This document shows, piece by piece, positions 18,579 through 28,547 of a stretch of DNA of 56,654 nucleotides. The notes below the pieces were generated by a model that saw only the letters and a program-made list of their open reading frames with translations, ran no database searches and was not told the DNA's origin. The position numbers were made by a program, and so were the translations under genes. Source of the DNA: Deltaproteobacteria bacterium (GTDB lineage: Bacteria; Myxococcota_A; UBA9042); the NCBI GenBank assembly GCA_016218865.1, contig JACRCU010000484.1, positions 1 to 56,654 of the forward strand, given 5' to 3'. Numbering within the stretch: the stretch's first letter is position 1; the number at the start of each line of letters is the position of its first letter.

Positions 18579-19230
18579 CGACCCGTCGCTGCGGCTGGCG
18601 GTCACCGAGATCTACGCATCCATCCAAGGCGAATCGACCCACGCGGGTCGGCCGTGCGCGTTCGTCCGCCTGGCCGGCTGCCCGCTGCGCTGCACTTGGT
18701 GCGACACCGAGTACAGCTTCGCGGCGGGCGAGCGGCGGTCGATCGACGACATCTGCCAACAAGTCAACAACTTGGGCGTCGCGCTGGTGGAGGTGACCGG
18801 CGGCGAGCCGCTGGCGCAAAAGCCGACGCCAGAGCTGCTGCGGGCGCTGTGCGAGGGCGGCTTCGAAGTGTTGATCGAGACGAGCGGCGCCTATCCGTGG
18901 CGGCACCTGGACCCGCGGGTCAAGATCATCGCGGACCTGAAGTGCCCCGGCTCGGCCGAGTCGCACCGCAACCTGCTGCCCGAGCTGGCGCAATTGCGCC
19001 CACAGGACGAGCTAAAGATCGTGGTGGCCAGCCGCGGCGACTTCGACTGGGCGCTGCAGGTACTGCGCGGCGAGCTGGCCGGGGTGGCGGCGACGGTGCT
19101 GTGGAGCGCGGTGTGGCAAAATGTCGCACTTGCCGACCTGGCGGCGTGGCTGCTGGCCGAGCGCGCCCCGGGCCGCATGCAAGTCCAGCTGCACAAGGTG
19201 ATCTGGCCCGACCTCGATCGCGGCGTGTAG
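18571..19230 (+). CDS. queE: 7-carboxy-7-deazaguanine synthase (radical SAM)
   Basis: A radical-SAM enzyme that contracts 6-carboxytetrahydropterin to 7-carboxy-7-deazaguanine in the queuosine/7-deazaguanine pathway. The cluster motif is CPLRCTWC (Cys37, Cys41, Cys44), close to the CxxxCxxC form. EIYASIQGEST at the N-terminus and EVTGGEPLAQ (SAM-binding GGE) are typical of QueE. 219 residues, a normal bacterial length. The start lies inside the end of coaX (ATGAGTAG), implying coupled translation. No other que genes were seen in the window. Confidence 0.93.
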   Translation: MSSDPSLRLAVTEIYASIQGESTHAGRPCAFVRLAGCPLRCTWCDTEYSFAAGERRSIDDICQQVNNLGVALVEVTGGEPLAQKPTPELLRALCEGGFEVLIETSGAYPWRHLDPRVKIIADLKCPGSAESHRNLLPELAQLRPQDELKIVVASRGDFDWALQVLRGELAGVAATVLWSAVWQNVALADLAAWLLAERAPGRMQVQLHKVIWPDLDRGV

Positions 19231-19238
19231 GCCGCAGT

Positions 19239-21359
19239 TCAAGGTCCGATCAAGTCGCCCACGTGCCGGTCGAGCCACTGCAGCTGCAGGAGCAAGACCT
19301 GCACCGCGTCCAGGGCCGGCCCGTACAGCTGGGGAGCGGCCGGCGCATCCTGCAACCCCGCCAGCGCCAAAGACATTCCGTAGGCCGCCCGGCTGCCCAG
19401 CAGGAGCGCGGCCAGCCCCTGGTCGCCTGGATCGTTGCCGCCCGCTTGGCGATAGCCCTGCCGCAAGGCGCGCGCCAGCTCGGGTCGCGCCGCCGGATCC
19501 TGGTGCGTAGTCAAGCGCTTCCAGTTGGCGGACGTCCGGCAGATGGCTTGGGCGAGATCGCTCTCTGGGAAGTCCCAGGCGGCGTAGTCGAAGTCCAGGG
19601 CGCCAACCACCCGTGCCTGCCGCCCCTCCCCCTGCCACTGCAGGTTGTGCCAGCCAAAGTCGCCGTGGACGATGCCATGCGGCCGATTCCGTAAGGTCTG
19701 CGCCAACGTACCGAGCCAAGGCTCCAGCAGGGCCTGCAGCTGGTCGCCCAGCGCCTCGCCCTGGTCGAACAGGCCCAGCTGAGCACGCAAAGCTAGCCAA
19801 TGGCTGGGGTTTTCGTGCAGGCGCAGCAGCGGCGCCACCGCGCTCGACAGGCCCTGCGGCGCGCGCTGCCAGCCACCGACGCGCTGCAACCCCTGATGCA
19901 ACTTGGCCAAGGCCGCGCCCATCGCCTCCGCCTGGCCGGGCTCCAGCTGGAGCAGGGGCTCCTTCACGGTCTGGCGCAGTGGCTGGCCGGCAATGGCGTG
20001 CTGCACCACTGCGAAGCCGCCGCCGCACGGCTGGGCCGCCTGACCCTGGCCATCGCGCAGCGGTTGCGGCACGGCCAGGCCCAAATCCGCTTGCCGCGCC
20101 AAACGTTCTTCCAGGTCGGCGGTCTGCTCCACGTGCTCGGCACTGCGCCGCCCGGGCAGATAGCACTTGGCGTACAGGTCGCTGGCGCCAGCCTGCTGCA
20201 GCTGGACCAGCAGGGCGTTGTGCCCCATGCGGAGCCGCGCCACTTGCCAGTCGGACCCGGTCGCCACTTGGGCAAGCACCTCCGGCACTTGCTCTAGAAT
20301 CTGCCGCACCGCCGTGGTGGCCTTGCCGGCCTGGGCGTCGACGCGACCGTCCAGAGCCATGGCGCGCTGCATCGCCGCCTCAGCCCGGTCGTCGTGGCCC
20401 AACTCGGCACAAACGCGGGCCATTTCCAGCCAAGCGCCGGCGTGCTCGGGGGCGCGCGCCAGCACCGACTCCAACAGCGGCAGCGCCCGATCGGCCTGAC
20501 CGCGGCGAGTGAGCGCGTCGGCCCAAGCCAGCAGCGTGCTCGGGGCCAGTGCGCCGCGGTTGGCCAGCGGCTCTAGCACGGTCACCGCGCGCTCGGTCTG
20601 TCCGCACAGCAGCAGCGCCTCGCCCAGCAGTTGCTGGAAGGCATCGACCTGCGGCCGCAGCTGCACCGCCTGATTCGCCGCCTGGCGCGCCGCCTCGGGT
20701 TGACGCAGCGCGACCCAGCGCACTGCCCGCAGCCCGGCCAAGGCGGCAGGGTCGGCGCCGGCCTGTTCCAGTGTGCTCAGCGCCCCTTCCATGGCGTCGC
20801 TGGCGCCCAACTCGGGGGCAAGTCGCTGCACGGCCGCCAGAACGAGGGGCGCTGGAGCGGCCGGTTGCAGGTCCAAAAGGCCCTGGAGCGCCTCGTCGGC
20901 CACGTCGAGTCGGCCAAGATCGGCCGCAGTATCGACAAGTTGCGCCCAGGCCTCGGCCGCGGTCGCGGGATCGTCGGTGGCCTCGGCCAGCCAAGCCAAG
21001 GCGTCGTCGCCGCGTCCCGCCGCCAAGAAGTCGTTCGCCAGCAGCAGTGCTGGGCGACCACCGCCGCGCGGATGCCGGGCCGCTCGCGCCAGCAGCTGCG
21101 CCCGCCGATCCGCGCGCGTCCCAGACAGTTGCGCAAGGGCCATCCAAGCGGCGGGGTCGTCGATACCGCGCTCGACGGCAGCTTCCAGGTGGTCGCGGGC
21201 CCCCTGGGGATCGTCCAGGGCCAGCGCCAGCTTGCCGATGAGCGCGTGCAGGGCCGCAGGATCCGCGTCGGTCCGCGCCAGCCCGGCCAGCGCCGCCGCG
21301 CGCGCCCCTGCCAGATCGCCCACTTGCAGGGCCTGGCGGATGCGGTCAGCGGGATGCAC
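19239..21359 (-). CDS. TPR protein fused to an aminoglycoside-phosphotransferase-like kinase domain
   Basis: 706 residues. The first 370 or so are helical tetratricopeptide-like repeats (for example GAWLEMARVCAELGHDDRAE). The last 320 form an APH/choline-kinase fold: the catalytic loop is IVHGDFGWHNLQW (HGDxxxxN, about residue 563) and the metal-binding loop is ALDFDYAAWDFPESD. All key residues for phosphotransfer are present, so it is probably an active small-molecule or protein kinase; the substrate is unknown. The start overlaps the end of the upstream TPR gene by 14 bp, so the two are coupled and may form a complex. It converges on queE with an 8-bp gap. Confidence 0.83.
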   Translation of the reverse strand: MHPADRIRQALQVGDLAGARAAALAGLARTDADPAALHALIGKLALALDDPQGARDHLEAAVERGIDDPAAWMALAQLSGTRADRRAQLLARAARHPRGGGRPALLLANDFLAAGRGDDALAWLAEATDDPATAAEAWAQLVDTAADLGRLDVADEALQGLLDLQPAAPAPLVLAAVQRLAPELGASDAMEGALSTLEQAGADPAALAGLRAVRWVALRQPEAARQAANQAVQLRPQVDAFQQLLGEALLLCGQTERAVTVLEPLANRGALAPSTLLAWADALTRRGQADRALPLLESVLARAPEHAGAWLEMARVCAELGHDDRAEAAMQRAMALDGRVDAQAGKATTAVRQILEQVPEVLAQVATGSDWQVARLRMGHNALLVQLQQAGASDLYAKCYLPGRRSAEHVEQTADLEERLARQADLGLAVPQPLRDGQGQAAQPCGGGFAVVQHAIAGQPLRQTVKEPLLQLEPGQAEAMGAALAKLHQGLQRVGGWQRAPQGLSSAVAPLLRLHENPSHWLALRAQLGLFDQGEALGDQLQALLEPWLGTLAQTLRNRPHGIVHGDFGWHNLQWQGEGRQARVVGALDFDYAAWDFPESDLAQAICRTSANWKRLTTHQDPAARPELARALRQGYRQAGGNDPGDQGLAALLLGSRAAYGMSLALAGLQDAPAAPQLYGPALDAVQVLLLQLQWLDRHVGDLIGP

Positions 21360-22638
21360 GTTCGGCCTCGTCGACGTGGGCCTGCCATTGGCGGCAGGCA
21401 GCGGTCACCCGCGCCACACCAAGGCGCTCGGCCAGTTCGTGGGCGGCGGTCAGTTCGGCGCGCGCCTGCCGATAAAGGCCTTGAGCCGTCAGAACTTGCG
21501 CCACCACCCAGCGCGCCTGAGCGTGGGCCACCGGCTGCAGCAGCTCGGCCGCCAACTGCGCCGCGATCCGCGCGTCCTGCCGCGCTTCGTCGCTGCGCTC
21601 CTGCGCCAGCAGGGCCTGGGCCCGCGCCAGCCGCCCCTGCAGCTCGCGGTGCGGGTCGCGGTTGGCCTGGGCTTCGGCGATCCACAGCGCCGCATCGGCG
21701 TGCGACAAGCTGGGCTCCTGGTTGGCCTGCATAGCATCCAACGCCGCCTGCGCCAGGGCGGCCAGCTCGGGCCGGGTCCGCCGCGCCAGGTCACGCAACT
21801 CTGCCGCCGTGCTCGGGTTCTCTGGGTCCAGGCCCAGTTGCGCCAGCGCGCGCCACAGCCGCAGCTCGTCGCCCTGGGCGTCGCCCCACGCCAGATCGCC
21901 CAAGCCCAGGTCGCTCGCCTCGATCGCCTCGACGAAGTGGCCGCCCTGCACTGCCAGCCGCGCCCGCAGCCCGGCCGCCGCCGCCCGCAGCGCCGCCTGC
22001 TCGGGGGGCAAAAGCTGCGCCGTCCCATGCGCTTGCCTGGCATACTCCAGCGCCTGGCCGCGGTCGCCGTCCTGCTCGGCTTGCTCGGCCAGCACGCACG
22101 CCCCCTGCACCTGGGCGCCGCGGTCGCCGGCCAAGTGACCCTGGTCGATCAGCCCCTGTCCCACTACCCGCACGCCCTGGGTGTGGCCGCCGGTCACCAG
22201 CAGCGTCAGCAGCACCTGCAGCGTCGCCACCCGCGGCCGCGGATCGGCCAGCGCCGTGGCCAGGCGATCGGCCTCGGCGGCAAAGGCGATCGCCACGCGC
22301 GGCTCGGCCTCGACCGTGGCGGCCTGGCACAGCAGCCGGGCGCGAACCGCGCCATCCAGGTCCATCGCCAAGTACTTGCCCAGCACCTGCCGCGCCTCGC
22401 TCGGCTGGCTCAGGGCCGCCAACAGCTCCGCCAGGTGACTGGCCAGCAGCGCGCCCAGCTCGGGGTCGGCGGCGGCCGGGTCTTGCAGCAACTGCCGCAG
22501 GATGTCGGCGGCTTGGGCGTACTGGCCATCGGCCGCCAGCGCCAGCGCCCCGGCCAGAGCGGCGGCAAATTCCGGCGGTGCCTCGGCAGCGCGGCCCGGA
22601 TCGGCGCCTTCAGGGTTTTGATTCGGGTCCAGCGGCAT
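21346..22638 (-). CDS. TPR-like repeat protein
   Basis: 430 residues, almost all alpha-helical and very rich in Ala, Leu, Gln and Arg, with repeated motifs such as GQYAQAADILRQLLQDP and GLYRQARAELTAAHELAE. No signal peptide or membrane segment, so it should be cytoplasmic. It is the first gene of a two-gene unit with the TPR-kinase fusion. It is divergent from the MFS transporter gene, leaving 95 bp for two promoters. Function beyond protein-protein contact cannot be told. Confidence 0.75.
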   Translation of the reverse strand: MPLDPNQNPEGADPGRAAEAPPEFAAALAGALALAADGQYAQAADILRQLLQDPAAADPELGALLASHLAELLAALSQPSEARQVLGKYLAMDLDGAVRARLLCQAATVEAEPRVAIAFAAEADRLATALADPRPRVATLQVLLTLLVTGGHTQGVRVVGQGLIDQGHLAGDRGAQVQGACVLAEQAEQDGDRGQALEYARQAHGTAQLLPPEQAALRAAAAGLRARLAVQGGHFVEAIEASDLGLGDLAWGDAQGDELRLWRALAQLGLDPENPSTAAELRDLARRTRPELAALAQAALDAMQANQEPSLSHADAALWIAEAQANRDPHRELQGRLARAQALLAQERSDEARQDARIAAQLAAELLQPVAHAQARWVVAQVLTAQGLYRQARAELTAAHELAERLGVARVTAACRQWQAHVDEAERASR

Positions 22639-22733
22639 TTCGGCACCTCATCGCCGCGCCGACCTTGCCGCTGGGGCCGGGCTGTGTCAAGAAGCACACC
22701 ACCCGGCGCCGCGACGCGCACTTGCGAGACTCC

Positions 22734-24089
22734 ATGGCCAGCGCGCCGACTGTGAACGACGACCGACCCTTTGGCGTGCGCCTGCGCCAGGACCTGAACG
22801 CCCTGGTGCGCGGGCCGCGCGAGCTGTGGCTGCTGTTCGCCCTGAAATTCCTAGAAAGCGTCGCGCACTTCGCCATCTACAACCTGCTGGCGGTCTACCT
22901 GAGCGAGGACCTGCACTACGGCGACCAGCAAGCGGGCATCATCGCCGGCACGTGGCTGACCGCGGTGTCGATCGTCATGTTCTTCTCGGGTTTCATCGCC
23001 GACGTGATGGGCATCCGCAAGGCGATGCTGCTGGCGGTCTCGTCGGTGTTGGTGGGCCGCACCATGATGGCGGTGCTCCACGACCCGGTGCTGCCGCTGG
23101 TGGGCCTGGGCATCTCGACCTGGGGCGTGGCGTCGATGATTCCAACGATGACCGCTGGCGTGCGCCGCTACACCACCAAGGACACGGTTTCGTTTGGCTT
23201 TTCGCTGTTCTACGTGATCATGAACGTGGGCGCGCTGGTGGCGCCGCTGCTGGTGGGGTCGCTGCGCGGCTGGCTCAAAGCCGGCCTGGACTTCGACTTG
23301 TTGGGTCTGCACGCCCACTTCTCCACCAGTCAGCTGGTGTTCAGTGTCGCCTCGGCCGTGACAGCGCTGTCGGGTGTGCTGGCCCTGGGTCTGACCGGCG
23401 AGCCTGCCGTCGACAAGGACGCTCCGCCCAAAAACAATTCGCTGCTGGCCGTGCTGAAGGACGTGGCGGGCGAGCGGGCCTTTTGGGGCTTCATGCTGTT
23501 CGTCAGCCTGTTGGTGTTGGTGCGTTTGATCTTCCAGCACGCGCACTTGACGTGGCCCAAGTACACCCAGCGCGAGATCAGCCCGGACTTCAACTTCGCG
23601 TTTTACTGGGCAATCAACCCGGCAATGATCATCCTGCTCACGCCGTTGGTGACCGCTCTGACCCGGCGGCTGCCGGCGTTCTGGTGCATCGTGACCGGAT
23701 CGCTGATCACCACTGCCTCGGTGTTCTTCCTGGCAGCTTCGTCGGCGGTGTGGGCGCAAGTGGCCTTCATCGTGACCCTTTCGCTGGGCGAGACGCTGTG
23801 GTCGCCGCGTCTGTACGAATACACGGCCACCGTGGCGCCGCCGGGGCGCGAGGCGTCGTACATGGGCCTGTCGCAAGTGCCGATGTTCGTAGCCAAACCG
23901 GTGGTGGGTTGGATGTCGGGTTGGATGCTCGCCACCTGGTGCCCAGACACCGGTCCGCGCGACGCCCAGTTCATGTGGCTCATCATCGGCCTGACCACCC
24001 TGGTGGGCCCGTTGGCCATCGTGGGCTTGAAGAAAGCCATCGAAACGGGCAAGAATTCGCCAGGCAACGCTGCCACAGCCGCTGCGTAG
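22734..24089 (+). CDS. MFS transporter (POT-like)
   Basis: 451 residues from ATG 22734, about a dozen hydrophobic helices. The loop GFIADVMGIRKAM fits major-facilitator motif A (GxxxDxxGxR). The opening FALKFLESVAHFAIYNLLAVYL resembles the proton-dependent oligopeptide transporter branch (shown here in part: KFLESVAHFAIYNLLAVYL). The frame can be extended upstream to 22578, but that would run into the divergent TPR gene's start. Substrate unknown; peptides or small organic solutes are plausible. The protease gene follows after 130 bp, which would suit a peptide-uptake role but does not prove it. Confidence 0.82.
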   Translation: MASAPTVNDDRPFGVRLRQDLNALVRGPRELWLLFALKFLESVAHFAIYNLLAVYLSEDLHYGDQQAGIIAGTWLTAVSIVMFFSGFIADVMGIRKAMLLAVSSVLVGRTMMAVLHDPVLPLVGLGISTWGVASMIPTMTAGVRRYTTKDTVSFGFSLFYVIMNVGALVAPLLVGSLRGWLKAGLDFDLLGLHAHFSTSQLVFSVASAVTALSGVLALGLTGEPAVDKDAPPKNNSLLAVLKDVAGERAFWGFMLFVSLLVLVRLIFQHAHLTWPKYTQREISPDFNFAFYWAINPAMIILLTPLVTALTRRLPAFWCIVTGSLITTASVFFLAASSAVWAQVAFIVTLSLGETLWSPRLYEYTATVAPPGREASYMGLSQVPMFVAKPVVGWMSGWMLATWCPDTGPRDAQFMWLIIGLTTLVGPLAIVGLKKAIETGKNSPGNAATAAA

Positions 24090-24219
24090 ACCGCGGTGAC
24101 GTCCTCGGGCGTCGAACAGTCACCGCCCGGGCCTGCCGCAGGTGGCACGCGTTCGCGGCGCACCCCATCGTGTGCAACGTACCCATTCGTCCCTATCCGT
24201 TTTTGGCAAGGAGTCGCTC

Positions 24220-27033
24220 ATGAAAACTCTGTTTCAGCACCGCCACTGGTCGCGCTATCTGGCGGGCCTGTGCAGCTTCGGCGCCACCATGTGCCTGGGT
24301 CTGCTGCCCGCGATCGCCGACGCGCCGCGCAAAGCGATGTTCTCGGCCAATCAGACCGGCACGCCCGCGCCGTCGTTCTTGAGCGGGGCCCTGGGCATGA
24401 ATGCCAGCGCCCTGGGCGAGGTCAAGCCCGACAACGACAAGGTGGCGATCCGCCTGGCCACCGACGTGTTCAACCGCGAGTTCCTGCTGCAGGCCGCCTA
24501 TACCGAATTCGAGGAAACGCCCAAGTTCCACGGCCTCAAGTCGCGCATCGTCAACTTTAGGAAAATGCACAACAAGGTCTACATGATCGAGGCGTCGGCG
24601 GGCAACACCGGCTCCGAGGACATGCCGACCACGCTGCTGCTGGCCGAGTTCCCCATCGTGGGCGAGACCGGCGACTGGGTGGAGATCGACTGGGGCGCGG
24701 GCATGAAGAACGTGTTTGCTTCCGAAGAGATGCACGCCTCGGACACTGGCGACGGCAGCCAGGCCACGCCGATGCTGCGCGCCTACAAGATCCGCTTCGA
24801 CTTCGTCGACTCGGCGGTGGTGACCAGCGAGAACCAGATCGTCATCCGCCAGGTCGCCCAGCTGGAAGTGCCCGATCGCCAAGGCGCCATGGAGCCCACG
24901 GTCGAGATCAAGTACTACCTGACGCTGTACCAGCCCGACAAGTCCTTCAAGCCCACGGTATCCAAGGGCTTCCAGAAGATGGGCTTCTTCGAAGTCGCAC
25001 CGCAGCTGGAAAAGGGCGGCGGTCAGGTCATCTATGCGGCCAAGTACAACATCGCCAAGCCCATCGTCTATGCCATCAGCGCCAACACCCCGGCCGAGTA
25101 CAAGAAGGCGGTCAAGGAAGGCGTGTTGTACTGGAACAAGGTGCTGGGCGAAGACCGCATTCAGGTGGTGGACGCGCCGGCCGGAATCGTGCCGCCCGAC
25201 TTCAACTTGAACATCATCCAGTGGATCAACTACGAGGCCGCGGGCGCTGCCTATGCCGACGCGCAGATGGACCCGCGCACGGGCGAAATCCTGCACGCCC
25301 AAGTGTACTTGCCCAGCTCGTTTGCCATCGGCGGCAAGGAGTTGGCGCGCGCCGCGGTGTTGCGCTCGCAGGCGGGCACGGTGGGCTCGGCGCCGCGGGC
25401 CAAGACTGCCGGTTTGGTGATGGGCGGCGGCAAGACCAGCCAGCTCTGCAACCTGGATCTCGCGGACTTTGCGTCGCATTCCATCGCCGGACTGGACGCG
25501 ATCCTCAGCCCCGAGGTGCCCGACGACAAGTTGCTGAAGGCGAGCCAGGACACCATCCGCGCCGTGGTGGCGCACGAAGTTGGCCACACCCTGGGTCTGC
25601 GCCACAATTTCGCCGGCTCGCTGGCCTCGAACCTGCCGCGCGACGAGGTCGACCAGATCTTTGCCGCCTACCTGGCCGGCAAGACCAGCCAGAAACTGCC
25701 CTCGTCCACGGTGATGGACTACCTGGAACAGCGCGAGATGATGATGATGGGCGACCAGATCGCCCGCGGCGTGGTGCTGGACTACGACAAGAAGGCCATG
25801 GCCGCGCTGTACAAAGGCAAGGACACGCCGCCGGAAGAAATGCCGCCGTTCTGCACCGACTCGGCCGTGGGCAAGTACCTGGACTGTCAGCGGTTCGACG
25901 CCGGCAAAAGCGTCATCTCGTCGCGCACCAGCCGGGTGGCCCTGAACAGCGAGCAAGTCGCGCAGACCGTTCTGGAAGTGGCGGTAGCCCTGACCAAGAC
26001 GCCGCCCAAGGGCGTGCAGCCGATGGCCGTAGAAAAGCTGTCGTTCAACCCGCAGGCGCTGGCGCGTTTCATCTTGGGCGAGCGGCACTTGCTGTTCGCG
26101 GCGCTGAGCGAGCAGGTCCAGCTGCTGGGCATCCGCCGCAACCTGGCCTTCGAAGGTCCGCTGCAAGACGAAGAGGCCAAGGTCGCCGAGCTGGAGTACC
26201 TGGCCAAGGAGTTCGAGGCTGCGGGCGGCGTGGCCAAGGTGTTCGCGCCCTTGCCGGCCGACTACGCGGACAAGGTCCTGGCGCACTGGAACGCGCTGCT
26301 GGCCGACAAGCGCTTCATCTCGGGCAAGCGCAAAGACGGCTCGACCTGGCAGTACAGCGACGCGGAGGTGGTCAAGCTCAAGAAGTTCGGCGAGATTCTG
26401 TTCGGCAAGATGAAGCGGTCGCTGGTGATCGAGGACATCCTGGTGATGGCCGGCGCGGCCTTTGGCGGCAAGCTGCGGCTGGTCGACCACGATCTGTCGC
26501 GCGATCTGGCGGCGGTGCTCGAGCAGCGCGGGCTGGAGATCATCACGGCCACCGTGCCCGGCCAGGACATCGTCGTGCCGCTCGACGGCCCGGCGTCCAA
26601 GTTTTTCGCCGAGCAGTTCATCGACGCCGAACAGGTGCAAGTACCCACAGTCAAGGGGATTTCTGGCGCACTCGGTGGCTTCCCAGAAGTGCCGCTGACG
26701 CCCAAGCCGGGCTCGGGTACGCCGGGCAAGCCGGCAGTGGCGGGTACGCCCCCGGCGACGCCTCCGCCCCCCAAGGTCCTGACGCTGCCGCGGTTTGTCT
26801 ATCCGCTGGAAATTCGCCGCGCCGCCGCCGGTCTGCTGGCGCCGGGACGCTGCAGTGCGCCGGAGTGGGGCCTGGCCGAGCGGGTGCGCTTGCACGTCAG
26901 CTACATGAAATTCGTGCAGGCCGCCCTGGCGGGCAAGCTTCCGCCCGGCGAGCTGCGCCCCGACGCGCTGCCGCGGCCGCTGCTGCGCTGGCTGGTCGAG
27001 ATGAAGATGGTCGAGGCGTCGATCGGCGGCTGA
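24220..27033 (+). CDS. exported zinc-dependent metalloprotease (metzincin type)
   Basis: 937 residues with a signal peptide (about 1-34). The zinc site is HEVGHTLGLRH: His452, Glu453, His456 and His462. SSTVMDYL further on serves as the Met-turn. This is the layout of the large bacterial zinc-dependent proteases with DUF5117/DUF4953-type domains. The C-terminal part has a Pro/Gly-rich linker (about 835-855) before a helical tail. Start ATG 24220 is chosen because AAGGAG lies seven bases upstream and the signal peptide begins there; the frame is open to 24142. Likely acts in the periplasm or outside the cell on proteins. Confidence 0.85.
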   Translation: MKTLFQHRHWSRYLAGLCSFGATMCLGLLPAIADAPRKAMFSANQTGTPAPSFLSGALGMNASALGEVKPDNDKVAIRLATDVFNREFLLQAAYTEFEETPKFHGLKSRIVNFRKMHNKVYMIEASAGNTGSEDMPTTLLLAEFPIVGETGDWVEIDWGAGMKNVFASEEMHASDTGDGSQATPMLRAYKIRFDFVDSAVVTSENQIVIRQVAQLEVPDRQGAMEPTVEIKYYLTLYQPDKSFKPTVSKGFQKMGFFEVAPQLEKGGGQVIYAAKYNIAKPIVYAISANTPAEYKKAVKEGVLYWNKVLGEDRIQVVDAPAGIVPPDFNLNIIQWINYEAAGAAYADAQMDPRTGEILHAQVYLPSSFAIGGKELARAAVLRSQAGTVGSAPRAKTAGLVMGGGKTSQLCNLDLADFASHSIAGLDAILSPEVPDDKLLKASQDTIRAVVAHEVGHTLGLRHNFAGSLASNLPRDEVDQIFAAYLAGKTSQKLPSSTVMDYLEQREMMMMGDQIARGVVLDYDKKAMAALYKGKDTPPEEMPPFCTDSAVGKYLDCQRFDAGKSVISSRTSRVALNSEQVAQTVLEVAVALTKTPPKGVQPMAVEKLSFNPQALARFILGERHLLFAALSEQVQLLGIRRNLAFEGPLQDEEAKVAELEYLAKEFEAAGGVAKVFAPLPADYADKVLAHWNALLADKRFISGKRKDGSTWQYSDAEVVKLKKFGEILFGKMKRSLVIEDILVMAGAAFGGKLRLVDHDLSRDLAAVLEQRGLEIITATVPGQDIVVPLDGPASKFFAEQFIDAEQVQVPTVKGISGALGGFPEVPLTPKPGSGTPGKPAVAGTPPATPPPPKVLTLPRFVYPLEIRRAAAGLLAPGRCSAPEWGLAERVRLHVSYMKFVQAALAGKLPPGELRPDALPRPLLRWLVEMKMVEASIGG

Positions 27034-27101
27034 TTCTCTAGCCGAATCACGATCTTGCCGCTAGCTGGCGCCGCCCACCGGATGGGCGTATCATCCCCGC
27101 C

Positions 27102-28433
27102 ATGAACCGCTGGTCGTCGATCCTCGCCTTCGTCGCCTGCCTGGCCAGTTCGCTGGCGGCCCCTGCCTTGGCGGCCCCCAAGGCCGACTCGCCCAAGGTG
27201 GTGCGCGCCAAGGCCGAAGCGCTCAACGCCGAAGCCAAAGAAGCCTTCAAGTCCGGTCAGTTCGATCGCGCCGCCGAGCTGTTCATGCAGGTCTACGACC
27301 TGAGCAAGCAGCCGGCCGCCGTCTACAACGCCGCGCGCGCGCGCGAGCAGGGCGGCAAGCTGGTCGAGGCCAAGGCGCTGTTCGAGCTGTTCCTGCGCCT
27401 GGAGCGCACGGCCAAGGGCCAGGAAGACGCCAAGAAGCGCATCGCCGACATCGACGCCAAGCTCAAGCAAGATGCCGAGGACAAGGCCAAAGCCGAGGCA
27501 GAGGCCAAGGCCAAGGCCGAAGCCGAGCAGAAGGCCCGCCAAGAAGAGGCCGATCGCCGGCTGCGCGAGGCCGAGCAGAAAACCCGCGACGCCGAGCAGA
27601 AGGCCCGCGAGGCGCAGATCCTGGCCGAAAAGGAGCAGGCCGCCAAAGCCGAGGCCGAAGCCCGCGCCCGCGCCGAAGCCGAGGCCCGCGGGCGGATCGA
27701 GGCGGAAAAAAAGGCCAAGGAAGCGGAGTTGCGCGCCAAGGATGCCGAGGCCCGCGCCAAAGAAGCCGAGGCCCGCGCCCGCCAGGTGCCGGTGGGGCCG
27801 GCGCCAACGCCGCGCGCCAGCAACCCGCCGGCCGCGGACAAGACCCCGCCCGTAGCCACCGCGCCGCAGCCCAAGCCGCAGCCGGATCCGCTGCCGCCAG
27901 AGCCGACCAGCAAGAGCCTTTTGGGCGGCGTGGTGCTCGCGGCCCTGGGCGGTGCCAGCTTGCAGCAAGCCGCGCCCGACGCGCGCGCCAAGCCGGACTT
28001 GAGTTTTGGTGTGGGCGCCTGGGGTTGGATGTCGTGGGGCGCCAAAGGCGCCGCGCCGTGGTGGGCGGCGGTGTGCGAGGCGGGCTGGGAGGGCTACTCG
28101 GGCTTCTCGGTCAGCGGCACCGCGGCAACGCCGACCGGGCTGGTGGCGGGCGGCGGGATCGCGCTGCCCCGGCTGGCGGGCCTGATGGTGACGGTCAAGC
28201 GCCACCAGGTGCAGTTGGCCAACGGCAAGCCCGATTTCGGCTACACCACCTTGGGCGTCCGGGTGGTGGTGGCGCCCAAGACCACCGTGGTCGCCCTGGG
28301 TTTCGAGGGTCTGGTCGCCTCGGATCGCTCCGACGTGGACCTGAAAGCCACCGACGAGTTTGGCTACGGCCCCGTCGGCCGGCTGACCCTGGAATTCGGC
28401 TTCAATATCGCCAACGCACCCCTTTCGAAGTAG
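27102..28433 (+). CDS. exported TolA-like coiled-coil protein with beta-rich C-terminus
   Basis: 443 residues. Signal peptide to about residue 24 (ALAAPALAA). Residues 30-120 carry a TPR-like pair (FKSGQFDRAAELFMQVYDLS). A long charged coiled coil of Ala, Lys, Glu and Arg runs to about 225 (KAEAEAKAKAEAEQKA), then a Pro-rich linker. The last 150 residues are beta-rich and Gly-rich, with a C-terminal aromatic strand (LTLEFGFNI) that suggests an outer-membrane barrel or an envelope beta domain. It may bridge periplasm and outer membrane. The coiled coil makes homology searches unreliable. Confidence 0.75.
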   Translation: MNRWSSILAFVACLASSLAAPALAAPKADSPKVVRAKAEALNAEAKEAFKSGQFDRAAELFMQVYDLSKQPAAVYNAARAREQGGKLVEAKALFELFLRLERTAKGQEDAKKRIADIDAKLKQDAEDKAKAEAEAKAKAEAEQKARQEEADRRLREAEQKTRDAEQKAREAQILAEKEQAAKAEAEARARAEAEARGRIEAEKKAKEAELRAKDAEARAKEAEARARQVPVGPAPTPRASNPPAADKTPPVATAPQPKPQPDPLPPEPTSKSLLGGVVLAALGGASLQQAAPDARAKPDLSFGVGAWGWMSWGAKGAAPWWAAVCEAGWEGYSGFSVSGTAATPTGLVAGGGIALPRLAGLMVTVKRHQVQLANGKPDFGYTTLGVRVVVAPKTTVVALGFEGLVASDRSDVDLKATDEFGYGPVGRLTLEFGFNIANAPLSK

Positions 28434-28547
28434 CGCCGCTGGGGCCTTGCCGCCCCGATCCGGGCGCGCCGCGCCGCCAGCCGTTGCTGCAGGTGGGCGA
28501 TTGGGCTAGATTGCAGAGCAGACGCCGTCGCGTCGTGTGGAGTGCCT

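Noticed and set aside
24143-24158. TGGCACG, sigma-54-like -24 element before the metalloprotease gene
   Set aside because: The -12 part reads CGCG instead of TTGC, so the essential GC is not in place.
28503-28515. TTGGGCTAGATTGC before the PAAR gene as a sigma-54 site
   Set aside because: Spacing is two bases short. A weak sigma-70-like reading (TTGCTG-N17-TAGATT) is possible but not convincing.
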